From Mauremys mutica (Eukaryota > Chordata > Testudines > Geoemydidae): DNA of 64,000 bases. Position 1 is the first letter of the stretch. Each line of letters opens with the position of its first letter. A program made the translations under genes and the position numbers. Shown here piece after piece: positions 21,875 through 32,682 of the stretch. The DNA is taken from positions 307,600,781-307,664,780 of the forward strand of contig NC_059072.1 of assembly GCF_020497125.1 (NCBI RefSeq). The letters run 5' to 3'. Below the pieces are notes generated by a model. The model was not told the DNA's origin, did no database searches, and saw only the letters and a program-made list of their open reading frames with translations.

Positions 21875-24153
21875 ATGCCCAGGTCACCGGGATTCAAACC
21901 GTGCTCAGCCTGCCAAAAGCCGATGCCAACAGGGGATCCCCACGACTCCTGCCTCAAGTGCCTTGGGGAATCCCACCTTCCTGACACGTGCTGCATCTGT
22001 AAAGCCTTTAAGCCGAGGATGAAGAAGGAGCGGGACTTTTGTCTGAAACAGCTCCTCATGGAGGTGGCACTTAGCCCAGCAACGTTGGTACCGAGCGCTG
22101 AACAATCCGCATCTGTAAGGAGCGCTCCTTCGGCTCCGGACCGCTCCAGTGCCGTGAAGGAGCCCCGGCACTGACTCTCCCCGGCACCGACGTCGGCTTG
22201 GCACCGCTCCCTGTCCCCGCGGCCCAGGAAGCAACACTAGGCTCCAGCAGCCTCGGTATCATCCGCACTGCAGAAGGAGCACATGTCTAAGACGGATTGC
22301 CCGGCACCGACATCTGCCGTGGCACTGCCGACTGCGACACTGTCGATTCCGATCCTGCAAGGGCCGTTGAGTCCGGTGCCCGAAAGCTCCCCGGCTCACG
22401 CCGTGGTCGAGCTCGCTCTCCCATCCACGCCGGAGACCTTCTCCACGGCACGGGAGTTGATCGCGATGACGGAGACTGCGCTGCCTCAACCCCCGGCACT
22501 GCCGGTGCGGATCATCCACTCTATTCGCAAGCCTGCCTTGCTGAGGCCGCCCTCTGCGGGAGCCGCCAAGAGACATCGTTCAAGATCCCGGTCCCGATGC
22601 CGCTCACAGTCTAAGACGGATTGCCCGGCACCGACATCTGCTGTGGCACTGCAGACTGTGACACCGTCGATTCCGATCCCACAAGGGCCGTTGAGTCTGG
22701 TGCCCGATAGCTCTCCAGAATCCCCGGGAATGACCAGCCAGAGACAGGGCTCCTTCTCAGGGTCCCTCAGCACCGCCTTGGCCATCGAGATACACCTTGG
22801 TGTCGTCTCATGCTGGTAGTGCTTCCTACGCACAGGACCGCGACTCGGACGTGCCCAGCCATACATTTCTGGAGAGCCAAGGCCCTGAGCAAGGGGCCCA
22901 TCAGTGGTCTTTCTGGACATCTTGGGTGTACCACCAAGCCCAAGGTGCTCCACCAGCTGCACCACGGTCTGCCCCATTGGAACACCGGGTGCCAGAGGCA
23001 ACCGTAAGCCACCCCCCCCATGGGTACGGATGAGGCTTCGGTACCACCGGCAGACACCCAGGCCCCACCTGAGCCTGACGCCACCCCTCAAGAACAGGAG
23101 CCCCCACAGGACCCTCTTGTCCCTGGCCTTTCCTCTTCCTCCTCACCAGATGAGGCGGTGGCAGGGACATCCTCCTCTGGCCCTCCCCCAATTGACCTAA
23201 GAGCCCATCAAGACCTTTTGAGACGGGTGACGCAGAATATGAATCTGCAGGTGTAGGAGGTCCCTGAAATAGAGGACCCAGTGGTAGACATCTTATCAGC
23301 AGACACCTCTACAAGAGTGGCCCTGCCCTTTATTCGCACTATACAGGCGAATGCTGATACCATCTGGCAATCCCCAGCCTCTATTCCCCCCACTGCTAGG
23401 GGAGTAGAGCGGAAGTACATGGTGCCCTCCAAGGGCTACGAATATCTGTATGTGCACTCTCCTCCTTACTCCCTAGTAGTGCAATCGGTCAACGAGCGGG
23501 AATGTCATGGCCAGCAAGCTCCTGCTCCCAAGTCCAAAGAGGTAAGGCGCATGGACTTGCTAGGCCACAAAAAATATTCGGCTGGGGGCCTCCAGCTTAG
23601 GGTGGCAAACTAGCAAGCCCTCCTAAGTAGATACAACTATAATATGTGGACGTCCTTTGGGAAGTTCACGGAGCTTGTTCCCCAGGAGTCCCGCCAAGAA
23701 TTTGCGGCCCTGTTGGAAGAGGGAAAAAAGGTGGCAAGAACCTCCCTCCAAGCTTCTCTGGATGCAGCGGACTCTTTTGCCAGGACTCTAGCTTCCGAAG
23801 TGGCGATGAGACGCATCTCCTGGCTCCAGGTGTCAGGCCTTCCACCTGAATTACAGCAGACTATACAGGACTTGCCCTTTGAAGGCCAGGGGCTATTCTC
23901 AGAAAAGACCGATGCTAGGCTGCAAAGTCTAAAGGACAACAGAGTAATCATGCGCTCGCTGGGGATGCACACCCCAGTGACCCAGCGCCGGTCCTTCCGC
24001 CCCCAGCCTCACCGCACTTACCCCCATCCTCGGCCACGACAGGACTTCGGCAGAAGGTGTGGCCAGGGGAATCGCAGGAGGCAGTCTGGACCCCAAGGCG
24101 GTCAAAATCAGGGCCCCCCTAAACCACTTGCGGGGCCCAAACAGAACTTTTGA
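21875..24153 (+). pseudogene. DIRS gag-like gene (copy B), broken
   Basis: The start at 21875 opens a Cys/His module: C-x2-C, 'DPHDSCLKCLGESH', C-x2-C, then basic 'KPRMKKERD'. This is the same module as in copy A and implies RNA binding. A long Ser/Pro-rich linker follows (about 22170-23200). The C-terminal domain is in another frame (23020-24153): 'TRVALPFIRTI', 'ASIPPTARGVERKY', 'VPSKGYEYLYVH', 'QAPAPKSKEVRRMDLLG', 'SRQEFAALLEEGKKVARTS', 'LQASLDAADSFARTLAS'. It ends in an Arg/Gly/Gln-rich tail. In-frame stops lie at 23254 and 23611, both TAG, and a frameshift separates the N-terminal module. Gag packages the element RNA; this copy cannot do so. Confidence 0.85.
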
Positions 24154-25181
24154 AGGGACGCCCGAGGACGGCGCACCAGTTGTTTTCCCGGATCCTTCTC
24201 CACCCTTTTACAACCGCCTCTCCCATTTCCTCCCTGCGTGGTCCCAGCTAACATCGGATGGTTGGGTCCTGCGCACGGTGGAGTTAGGATACCACCTTCA
24301 GTTTGTTTCACCCCCTCCTTCCCACCCCCCCGTCCCTCTTCAGGGACCCCTCTCACGAGCAATTCCTCTTACGGGAGGTCCAGATGCTCCTATCCATTGG
24401 AGCTATAGAGGAGGTACCAAAAGACCTGAGGGGCAAGGGGGTTTATTCCCGTTACTTCCTAATCCCCAAGGCAAAGGGAGGTCTAAGACTGATCCTAGAC
24501 CTGCGAGGACTCAACAAGTTCATGATAAAGTTGAAGTTCCGCATGGTATCCCTGGGGACCATCATCCAGTCCTTGGATCCCGGAGACTGGTACGCCGCCC
24601 TCGATATGAAGGACACGTATGTCCACATCGCAATTTACCCACCACACAGACGGTACCTCCGTTTCGTGGTCAACCATCAACATTTTCAATTCACGGTCCT
24701 TCCATTCGGCCTTTCTACGGCCCAGCGAGTATTCCCAATATGCATGGCGGTAGTCGCCACCTCCCTTCGCCATCGTCGGGTGCACGTCTACCTGTATCTC
24801 GACGACTGGCTCATTCAAGGGGCCTCTGAGTCACAGGTGAGAAGTCACGTCTGCATCGTCAAAGATCTCTTCAGGAGACTAGGCCTGATGATCAACACCG
24901 AGAAGTCAAATCTGGTACCCACTCAGAGAATAGACTTAATCGGGGCGATTCTGGACTCCAGTCTCGCCAGAGCTTGCCTGCCACAGCCTCGTTTCCAGGC
25001 GATGGCAACAATTGCTCAAGGCCTCCAAACCTTCCCGACAACGTCGATTCGCACTTGTCTCAGTCTCCTAGGCCACATGGCCACCTGCACCTTTGTGACC
25101 AAACACGCCAGATTGCACCTCCGTCCACTTCAAACCTGGCTTGCGCAGTGTACCGACTGGGCCGAGACAGCCTGGACATGA
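24059..25181 (+). pseudogene. DIRS reverse transcriptase (copy B)
   Basis: The N-terminal part (24059-24300) reads 'YNRLSHFLPAWSQLTSDGWVL', typical of DIRS RT upstream sequence. After a frameshift near 24300 an open frame of 292 codons (24303-25181) covers the polymerase. Visible motifs are 'YFLIPKAKGGLRLILDLRGL' (residues 51-70), the first catalytic Asp in 'AALDMKD' (residue 101), 'VLPFGLSTA' (residues 132-140) and 'YLDD' (residues 165-168). These are the two metal-binding sites needed for DNA synthesis, and both are intact. The frame stops just before RNase H because of another frameshift near 25150. It overlaps the end of gag, as is usual in compact retroelements. Confidence 0.9.
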
Positions 25182-25274
25182 TAATCACGGTTCCCTCAAA
25201 CATTTTAGCATCCCTGACCTGGTGGCTGAACCCCACCCTGGTCTGTGCAGGAATGCCATTCCACCCACCCACAA

Positions 25275-26285
25275 CCTTCGATGGCCCTAACCACGGACGC
25301 GTCATCTCTGGGTTGGGGTGCCCACCTAGAGGGTCTCCATACCCAAGGCCTTTGATCGGCTCAAGAGCTAACCTTACACATCGATGTGCGGGAGCTGAGG
25401 GCAGTTCGCCTAGATTGCCAGCAAAGAATCCTGTGGCACCTTATAGACTAACAGATGTTTTGCAGCATGAGCTTTCGTGGGTGAATACCCACTTCTTCGG
25501 ATGCAAGAAGTGGGTATTCACCCACGAAAGCTCATGCTGCAAAACATCTGTTAGTCTATAAGGTGCCACAGGATTCTTTGCTGCTTCTACAGAACCAGAC
25601 TAACACGGCTACCCCTCTGATACTAGAGTGCCAGGTGTTTTGTCATCAACTCCAAGGTCGTTGTGCATCAGTGTTTACGGACAACACAACAGCCATGTTT
25701 TATATAAACAGGCAGGGCAGAGCTCGCTCCTCCCCTCTTTGTCAGGAAGCCATTCAGCTCTGGGAGTTTTGCATAGCCCACTCAATCGACCTGGTAGCGT
25801 CCTTTCTCCCAGGACTTCAGAATATCCTGGCAGATCACCTCAGCAGATCCTCCCTAACCCACAAGTGGTCGATTCGTCCGGACGTCATCCATTCTGTTTT
25901 CCGGAAGTGGGGCTTTCCCCGCATAGACCTCTTCGCCTCCCGCAAGAATCGGAAATGCCACGTGTTCTGCTCCTTCCAGGGTCGCTCCCCGGGCTCCCTC
26001 TCAGATGCATTCCTGATACCGTGGACGAACCATCTGCTCTACGCCTTTCCACCGTTTCCGCTGGTCCACAGGGTCCTGCTCAAGCTCCGCAGAGACCGGG
26101 CCCACCTGATCATGATCGCCCCAGCGTGGCCAAGGCAGCACTGGTACACCATGTTGTTTGACCTGTCGGTGACCGACCCAATTCTCCTACCACTGTGGCC
26201 AGATCTCATAACTCAGGACTATGGCAGACTTCACCATCCAGACATACAGTCTCTTCACCTCACAGCATGGTTGCTGTGTGGTTAA
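25275..26285 (+). pseudogene. DIRS RNase H and adjoining domain (copy B), split by an insertion
   Basis: Before the insertion (25275-25420) the frame gives 'TTDASSLGWGAHLEG', the first RNase H aspartate motif. After it (25623-26285) come 'ASVFTDNTTAMFYINRQG' and 'LADHLSR', further RNase H motifs. Then 'IDLFASRKN' and 'APAWPRQHWY' mark the extra domain that DIRS elements carry after RNase H, often compared to a Dam-type methyltransferase. The last 220 or so codons are uninterrupted. The 202-bp palindromic insertion at 25421-25622 breaks the protein. Confidence 0.85.
25410..25633. mobile_element. Retroposed repeat with perfect 77-bp inverted arms, plus target duplication
   Basis: The 202-bp insertion (25421-25622) is flanked by CTAGATTGCCA and CTAGAGTGCCA (10 of 11 match). 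The arms 25421-25497 and 25505-25581 are perfect reverse complements across a 7-base loop. The right arm continues into a unique tail ending 'ggctacccctctgata'. The repeat core ('gttagtctataaggtgccac') is a dispersed family common in turtle DNA; two truncated copies are at 28909 and 49946. Flanking duplications of 11-12 bp point to a LINE-type retroposition mechanism. Confidence 0.85.
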
Positions 26286-27560
26286 GCCAGTCCGAGTTAC
26301 GCTGCTCTGCCTCGGTGCAACAGGTACTCTTAGGCAGTAGGAAGCCTTCCACTAGGTTGACATACCTGGCCAAGTGGAAGCGTTTCTCCTGCTGGTGCGC
26401 TCAACATAACGCTGTCCCCATGCAGATACCAGTCCCTACTGTCCTGGACTACCTCTGGTCCTTGAAACAACACGGCCTAGCGGTTTCATCCATAAAAGTG
26501 CATCTGGCAGCCATCTCCGCCTTCCACCCAGGGGAGAACGGACGCTCAGGCCTTGGCTAAACTGGCGCTTTACAGCGCTGCAAGTTTCTCGCTCGGGGTG
26601 TGAAAAAAACACCCCCCTGAGCGCTGCAAGATACAGCGCTGTAAAGCGCCAGTGTAAACAGTGCCACAGCGCTGGGAGCGCGGCTCCCAGTGCTGCAAGC
26701 TAATCCCCACGGGGAGGTGGAGTACCTGCAGCACTGGGAGAGCTCTCTCCCAGTGCTGGCGCTGCGACCACACACACACTTCAAAGCGCTGCCGCGGCAG
26801 CGCTCCCGCGGCAGCGCTTTGAAGTTTCGAGTGTAGCCAAGCCCTCAGTCTTCTCTCACACTATGGTTTCAAGGTTCCTCAAGGGCTTGGAACGTTTGTA
26901 CCCGCAGGTTCGACGTCTGGCCCCGACCTGGGATCTCAATCTCGTTCTAGCCAAGCTTATGGGTGCTCCCTTCGAACCGCTAGCCACCTGCTCGCTGCTG
27001 TACCTCTCCTGGAAGACAGTCTTCCTCGTCGCCATTACATCGGCGAGGCGAGTGTCCGAGCTTCAGGCCCTCACAGTGGACCCCCCCATATGGTGTTTCA
27101 TAAGGACAAGGTACAGCTGCGACCACACCCCGCCTTCTTCCCTAAGGTGGTGTCGGCCTTTCATGTCAATCAAGACATCTTCCTTCCAGTCTTCTTCCCA
27201 AAGCCCCACTTGTTGCGTCGGGAACAGCAACTGCACTCCTTAGATGTCCGTAGAGCTCTCGCCTTTCATATCGAAAGAACAAAGCCATTTCAAAGGACGC
27301 CCCAGCTCTTTGTAGCGGTGGCAGATCGAATGAAGGGCCTGCTGGTCTCCTTGCAGCAAATTTCATCTTGGGTGACATCCTGTATCCGTGCCTGCTATGA
27401 CTAGGCCCACGTTCCGACTAGCCACCTCACCACCCACTCTACTTGGTCTCAAGCTTCATCTGCCGCCTTCCTGGCCCATATACCCATCCAGGAGATATGT
27501 CGTGCAGCTGGTCATCAGTTGCACTGGTGCAACAGTCCAGGGATGACGCGGCGTTTGGCT
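26258..27560 (+). pseudogene. DIRS tyrosine recombinase (copy B), split by a MITE
   Basis: The N-terminal core-binding part (26290-26545) reads 'STRLTYLAKWKRFSCWC' and 'LAVSSIKVHLAAISAFHP'. After the MITE (from 26848), 'GLERLYPQVRR' and 'LLYLSWKTVFLVAITSARRV' give the first catalytic Arg (ARRVSEL). A frameshift near 27085 leads to 'FHKDKVQLRPHPAFFPKVV' and 'LHSLDVRRALAFHIERTKPF'. A stop at 27402 precedes a last part with 'HSTWSQASSAAFLAHIPIQE'. Where active DIRS proteins have 'HSTR', this copy reads 'HSTW', so a catalytic Arg is lost. The enzyme would integrate the circular cDNA; here it is inactive. Confidence 0.85.
26549..26844. mobile_element. Harbinger-like MITE inserted in the recombinase gene
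   Basis: The ends GGCCTTGGCTAAACTGGCGC and (reverse strand) GGGCTTGGCTACACTCGAAA are related inverted repeats. A 3-bp duplication TCA flanks it (26546-26548 and 26845-26847). Removing the 296 bp plus one TCA rejoins the DIRS sequence without loss. The interior is a set of smaller palindromes around 'cagcgctg' and 'ctcccagtgctg'. The 3-bp duplication and end style fit PIF/Harbinger. No transposase is present. Confidence 0.8.
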
Positions 27561-27619
27561 CAGCAGTCTTACATTCTGCGACATCCCACTCCGACCCCAC
27601 CGCCTAGGTAAGACTTGGA

Positions 27620-27725
27620 AGTCACCTAATTGGAATCGATATGAGCAAGCACTCGAAGAAGAAAAGACGGTTACTCACCTTTGTAACTGTTGTTCTTCGA
27701 GATGTGTTGCTCATATCCATTCCAA
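27620..27725. promoter_or_regulatory. DIRS internal complementary region
   Basis: The left part (27622-27658) is the reverse complement of the first bases of the element (21486-21524). The right part (27659-27725) is the reverse complement of the last bases (about 27908-27972). They meet at 'ctcgaagaagaaaagacgg', which reads, on the other strand, as the right end joined directly to the left end. In the DIRS replication model this region templates completion and circularisation of the cDNA. Confidence 0.88.
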
Positions 27726-27754
27726 ACCCACCCTCCTTCCCCTCTGTCGGAGTA

Positions 27755-27972
27755 GCCGGCAAGAAGGAACTGAGGGGCCGTTGGGTCGGCAAGGGTATAT
27801 ATCCAGCGCCATAACGGCACCACTCCAGGGGGCGACCCAGCTGACCCATCGAGTGTTGCTAGGGTAAAAATCTTCCGACAAACGTGCACATGGCACGCGC
27901 ACACCTAATTGGAATGGATATGAACAACACATCTCGAAGAACAACAGTTATAAAGGTGAGTAACCGTCTTTT
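27755..27972 (-). repeat. Right inverted terminal repeat of DIRS copy B
   Basis: This is the reverse complement of the left terminus, through 'ggtcggcaagggtatatat' and 'gctagggtaaaaatcttcc', ending 'aaaggtgagtaaccgtctttt'. The end beyond the shared part has its own complement in the internal complementary region, as expected for DIRS. Confidence 0.88.
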
Positions 27973-28531
27973 GTCTAGTGTGAAATACATTGCACTGTAA
28001 AAAACTGGCTTCTGAATTTATTTTACCATATATACCAGAGGATATGTTTGGCATCATTATTTTGTGCTGTGTTGCAGTTTTTGGAGGATGTTTTCAGCAC
28101 TTATTATTTCTGCACCTGATCTATGCCCCTTTCTGTAACAGTCCCTTAATGCTCTCTGATATGATGTGGATGGGCATCAGCATTAGAAAACTTATGGCCA
28201 ACATTTTTGAATGTGAGTACCTGGCATCAGCAACAAAGCTATCACATTTTAGGATTTTTCTTTCTAAATTCTCATTAACTAGTACATCTATACATTTATT
28301 TTAGGAGGTATTTAAACCTCAAAAAACCTGAAAATCAAAAACATTAGTGCCCAATTCTGCTTCCATTAAAGTCAATGGGACCTTTGCAAATGATATGCTA
28401 AGATAAGTCCTCTAACTGTGAAAGTGGCAAAGATGATACACATGAAAACCACAAGTAATTTTCTGTTTGGTCATAGCCTATTGTATTTTCAAATGCACAA
28501 GCAGAGTACAGTGTGGTTTGTTTTTGAGTTT
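27973..28531. other. Unassigned DNA
   Basis: No gene or element is recognised, apart from an old-motif phrase at 28345-28390 ('aaagtcaatgggacc'). Confidence 0.5.
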
Positions 28532-28724
28532 GGGGGAGGGATAGCTCAGTGGTTTGAGCATTGGCCTACTAAACCCAGAGTTGAGAGTTCAATCCTTGAG
28601 GGGGCCACTTAGAAATCTGGGGCAAAAATCAGTACTTGGTCTTGCTAGTGAAGGCAGGGGGCTGGACTCAATGATTTTTCAGGGTCTCTTCCAGCTCTAT
28701 GAGATAGGTATATCTCCATATATT
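28532..28724 (+). mobile_element. Tortoise Pol III SINE (tRNA-derived)
   Basis: The head reads 'gggatagctcagtggtttga', a Pol III A box, and 'gagttcaatcc', a B box. The body then continues 'gggggccacttag', 'aaaaatcagtacttggtc', 'gaaggcagggggctggact', 'gggtctcttccagctctatg' and ends 'ataggtatatctccatat' before a T-rich tail. This is the tRNA-derived SINE found in cryptodiran turtles and is the best taxonomic clue in the window. A second copy lies reversed at 50288-50488. Confidence 0.92.
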
Positions 28725-28896
28725 TTTTTTTAAACAATGCTGTACCATTTTAGGCCTAATTCTGCAGCAGGCTACCTCTGTACTATAGCCAATAGTAGTT
28801 TTGCTGGATAACAGAATGAAGGCCTGGGCCATTCATTATCATACACAACTCATAAATATGGCAAGTTGATAGTTCAAGGCCAATTTTAAAAAAAGG

Positions 28897-28956
28897 CTTT
28901 AAAAGTAAAGTTAGTCTATAAGGTGCCACAGGACTCTTTGCTGCCTTTAAAAGTAA
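28897..28956 (+). mobile_element. 36-bp retroposed fragment with 12-bp target duplication
   Basis: The 36 bases at 28909-28944 ('gttagtctataaggtgccac' to 'ctttgctgc') sit between two exact copies of CTTTAAAAGTAA (28897-28908 and 28945-28956). It is the 3' stub of the family that forms the palindrome at 25421 and the 85-bp copy at 49946. Confidence 0.88.
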
Positions 28957-31365
28957 TGTAGCTCTTGTTTTGATTTTATGCCTCTCTGAGTGGTATGAGT
29001 AATGGAAGGGTTTGGTGAAGCAGTTTTCTCTCCATTTCTCTTGTGTTTCATGTGATCAGTTTTGACAGGCTTCCTGGAAATACACATCATAACTGAAGCA
29101 GATACTGTACATGTTTTCATTTAAGAATCACTGGATTGTACTAGAAATTTGCCACCAAACTATTGTAATCCCATACATCATTTTCATATTGCATTAGTGA
29201 AAGTGAATGACAATCCACCACAAGAAAAAAATAACTCCTAGAATTAAGCATTTTAAATGTTCATTTTCGAAGCATACCAGCCCAAAGAGTTTGAGATTTG
29301 TAAACAATTCATAAGCTGTAAAAAATAACAAACAAAACATTCTCATCCATGTGTTGTCTGAATCTACCAAAGTTTGTTAAAAAAATGTTGGCCATTAGCT
29401 GTCAGTTATGCTGGTGTGTGTCTAGCATGAATTCTTTTGTCTTCTTCTGCTCAGAAACTAGAGATGGTACCACGCTACAAAGCAGAGCTAGTCAAAAATT
29501 TTCTGATGGAACAATGTTTAGTTGGAAAATGCGGATTCAGCAGAACCAAAGCATTCCAGGGGACTGTGTCAGTTCCATTTGAACTTTTCACAGAAACCAA
29601 GCAGGGAGGCAGGCTGGCTGGCCAGTTTGGTTTCCTGTCAACCCATCCCCCTGCCAGAAAGCTGATGGATGGATGGGCTCCAGGCTTTCTGGTTGCCCTC
29701 TTGGTAGGCTACTGGGCTCCCAGGCTCTCCAGGATCACCAATTTCCTACCCGGTGGACTGCCATGGAGCCAGATCCTGGGCATCCTGGGGATCTGGCTAC
29801 TGGGGTGTTGGGTAGCCTAGAGAGGCAGGTGCTCTAAGGAATTGGGGAGCTACCTAAGAAGCAAGCTTAAAAAAATCCATCCCAGCTCTTCTAAAAGAGA
29901 ATTTTTTTCACAACTTTTCTCCTGGGAAAATTTGTTGTCCTTTCATCCCAATTTAGAATTTTTTTTTTCAAAATTCAAAATATTTCATAGGCAGGAATTG
30001 CCTTTTCTGGCTAACGATACTACAAAATTCATATCCAGATTACTAACCCACAGAGTTCAGGCTGAGCTCTGAAATTTCCCAGTGTTTGGGTGTGGCTCTT
30101 CTGCACAGTGGCCTGTGGAGTTGGCTAAACATGCAGCGGAGAGTATGCTGAACCTTCCAAAGGTGTTGTACAACATATGTATTCTGCCCCTGCATGCTGG
30201 GGAGCTCTGGGAGGCATTGTCCTGTAATGTTCCTGGAGGTGTGTGGTTCCACACTGCCCCCAACACAGACCTGTCCCTTAAAACCATGTTCTGTCCATAT
30301 ATATATCTCTCTCTATATATCTATATCTGTCTCAAAAATCTAATAAATAATAGTTTACCTGCTGTCTATCATTCCTTAGCTCCTCCCCCTAAAATTTTAT
30401 CAAGACTTTCTGCAAGTTGAACAAATGCTTCATTTATGTGGAAATGTATTGGCTTCTACTTTCTTCAGACCACTGCATAACGCTCACAGAATCAGTTTAA
30501 AAGCTTCTTTTATTTCACACTATTCAGCTGGCAACAGGAGTAAAGATTTGTGTCTCGTACTATATAGGGAAGGTTGGCAGGGATACAGCAACAGTGATCA
30601 CATTAGAGTTGGAGCCCTCACGGACAGTTTCCTGAGTTTTTAGTATTTAAATAATAAAATATAATATTGTAGTAAAGGGGCCAGACTTTCAGCTGGTGCA
30701 AATCAGCCTAGCTCTGTTGAAGTAAATGGAACTATTCTGACTGATGTCACCTGAGGATGTGGCCCATAGAAGTTTTTGTTCTCAACTCCAATTTTATATT
30801 AACAATCTTGTTTTGATTTTTCAGCAGGAGAATAAATCTGAGGCCAAATTAATTAATAACAGTGATGTCAATCTCTGTAAATCATATAAAAATGAAATAT
30901 TTCTAAACTCTGCAATGTGCAGGAAAACTAATAAAAAAATGTAGGGCCTATACATTTAAAAAATATCATTATTGTAGTGTACCACACAACAATCATTCTC
31001 ACATCTCAGCAGTGAATGCTTTTAAAGGATATAGTTAAAAACATATTGGCAGCAATAATAAGAAGGGGCATGGAAATATACAATAAAATATTACATAATT
31101 ATTCCATACAACAAATATTAGGTAAAAAGAAGAGAAAATAAAACAACTTGGATGAGATTTGAGCTCTTCATCCTTGTGCAGAGGGCCATTTATATCCCCA
31201 GAGAGACATAAATGCTGCACAGGTGTTCTGCTGATCTTCACATGGGTGAATTTCACCCTACATGTATAGCACTGGTATGGAGACTAGTCTTTGTGTTTAA
31301 GGGCCAGCAGCAGCCAAAGCTCAAAACTAAAACTGACCTCCAAAAGAAGCATGAGAACAGAGGCA
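28957..31365. other. Unassigned DNA with a hAT-like fragment and AT/CT microsatellite
   Basis: At about 29478-29600 a phrase 'cagagctagtcaaaaattt' resembles one end of a hAT-type MITE, but no right end or target duplication is clear. At 30298-30332 lies a TA/CT simple repeat. Another old-motif phrase lies at 30680-30770. No gene is seen. Confidence 0.45.
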
Positions 31366-31367
31366 GT

Positions 31368-31480
31368 GCGATTACTTTGGGGCAGGGACTGTCTTTTTGT
31401 TGTGTTAGTACAGCACCTAGCACAATGGGGCTCCGATTCCTGATTGTGGCCCATCAGAACCACTGCAATAGAAATAAATA
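31368..31480 (+). repeat. Old interspersed repeat tail
   Basis: The phrase 'ctttggggcagggactgtc', then 'gtacagcacctagcacaatg', then 'ataaataataatacc', is a conserved dispersed tail that I recall as common in reptiles and birds. It probably derives from an ancient SINE or LINE; I cannot name the family securely. Confidence 0.5.
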
Positions 31481-32234
31481 ATAATACCTAGTTAGAGAAG
31501 TGCTTACTTGAGCTGAAGTGGAAGGGGCCTGCACTTTTTGCAGAAGAAAGAACCTGGCCAGAAAATTTCTGTCAAAACAACTTTTCATCAGAAAGAAAGT
31601 TTTTTCACAGACACTTTTGCAATCTCCCCCTAGTCACCTTGACTAGCTCTGAGATAATGACTCAAGTTCTATCCCAGTTTATGACTGTAAAGTTCTGGAT
31701 GGCCACTGTGTGTGTGGCGTGCTGGTGACTGAAATCTCTGAGGCAATACATGGCCATAGCCTCAGTTGGGTGGGACAGCCCAGAGTTTCTGATCTGTGTT
31801 TCCAGGTCCTCCTATTGTCCCTAGGCAGAAGGAAGTGAAATATATCAATATTAGCTGCAGTACTGGGGCTCACCACTAGGGGTCTACACATCCTGAAGCT
31901 GTTGCCCTTGTAGTGGCTGCCTCTCCCTGTTTCTTCCTGCCGCTGCCTGTTTGGGCTGTCTGGGTGAAGCAGAGCAGGCAGGCAGAGAGCAAGAGTGGAG
32001 AGGGAAACAAGCAGCCCCAGGGAGGGAAGGAAGCAGCCTCTGTGCGGCCACCTCACCTGCTCATACATCTGCTGGCCCTACCTGATGGCAGCAACAGCTG
32101 TCAACTCTAGCAGTTCTTTTCATGAGTCACAGGATTTCGGGTTGGGTTGGCGCTCCAGTCCCCTCTTGTGAGTTTCAGCCCTGCCTGAGGGAAAACCCTT
32201 GATGACTGGCTGCCTGCCCCACTTGCTCACCTCC
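31481..32234. other. Unassigned DNA
   Basis: At 31560-31655 a hAT-like end 'ccttgactagctctgag' is present with 'cttttcatcagaaagaaag' before it, in reversed orientation relative to the fragment at 29.48 kb. The rest is unassigned and has no gene. Confidence 0.4.
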
Positions 32235-32669
32235 TGTCAGAAACTGAGAAGGGGATGGTGGAACCAGCAGTGTTTAGGCTTAGTGGTTGGAGCAGCGGTG
32301 GTCAAGCCTAGTGGTTTGGGCTAGGGACCAGAGCCAGGGATCAGAGCAGGAATCTAGAACCAAGAGCAGGGTTGTAACAAGAACAGGAACAGGCACAGGC
32401 TGGGACTTGAACAGAAGCAGGAATGGGAGCAGGAGCAGGCAAAGGCTGTGGCTAATGAAGGAGCAGGAGCCGTCTGTCAGAACTGCCAAGCAATGGAGAA
32501 CATGCCCGATGAGGTAACCACGTTGAGCAGACTGGAGTGGCTGCTCTCATTGGAGCCTATATCCCTGGCCTTAGGGTCACCTGGTTAGACCTTAGCCGGT
32601 GGGTTGGCTGAATCCTAGTTGATTGACATGGAGTCCTCAGGTAATTAGGCTCAGAGATGACTCATTACA
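32235..32669 (-). repeat. Ty3/gypsy 3' LTR
   Basis: Read on the minus strand it starts TGTAATGAGTCATC and, at the far end, finishes CAGTTTCTGACA. The right LTR starts TGTAAGGAGTCATC. Shared phrases include 'gagcagactggagt' and 'cctggcctt', and the tract of 'gagcaggaa', 'aaccaagag', 'aggaacagg'. A purine tract on the minus strand (gaaggggggaag) lies immediately inside it, as a plus-strand DNA primer should. Confidence 0.8.
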
Positions 32670-32682
32670 TTACTTCCCCCCT

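Larger units (their letters stand above)
21486..27972 (+). mobile_element. DIRS-like tyrosine-recombinase retrotransposon, near full length (copy B)
   Basis: This 6.5-kb element has the DIRS plan: a left terminus (21486-21710), gag, RT/RNase H, tyrosine recombinase, an internal complementary region (27620-27725) and an inverted right terminus (27755-27972). DIRS elements replicate through a circular intermediate that the recombinase integrates, and they leave no target duplication; none is seen here. Coding frames carry several stops and frameshifts, and two later insertions (25421-25622 and 26549-26844) interrupt RNase H and recombinase. It is therefore dead, but structurally complete and younger than the copy at 46-53 kb. 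Confidence 0.92.

Noticed and set aside
22283..23200. Several overlapping 100-200-codon frames on both strands
   Set aside because: They are frames through the Pro/Ser-rich gag linker of the DIRS element. Only the gag reading frame agrees with copies A and C.
24059..24829. A 256-codon frame overlapping reverse transcriptase
   Set aside because: Only its first 80 or so codons make sense as the RT N-terminus. The rest is out of frame with the conserved RT motifs.
24974..25561. A 195-codon frame across the palindrome
   Set aside because: It joins an out-of-frame pol stretch to one arm of the inserted hairpin. No single protein is implied.
28532..28610. A tRNA gene
   Set aside because: A and B boxes are present, but the body continues into the known SINE tail and the cloverleaf is not complete.
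31913..32110. A possible CpG-poor gene promoter and 5' exon
   Set aside because: No TATA, initiator or splice pattern could be supported and GC content is only modestly raised.
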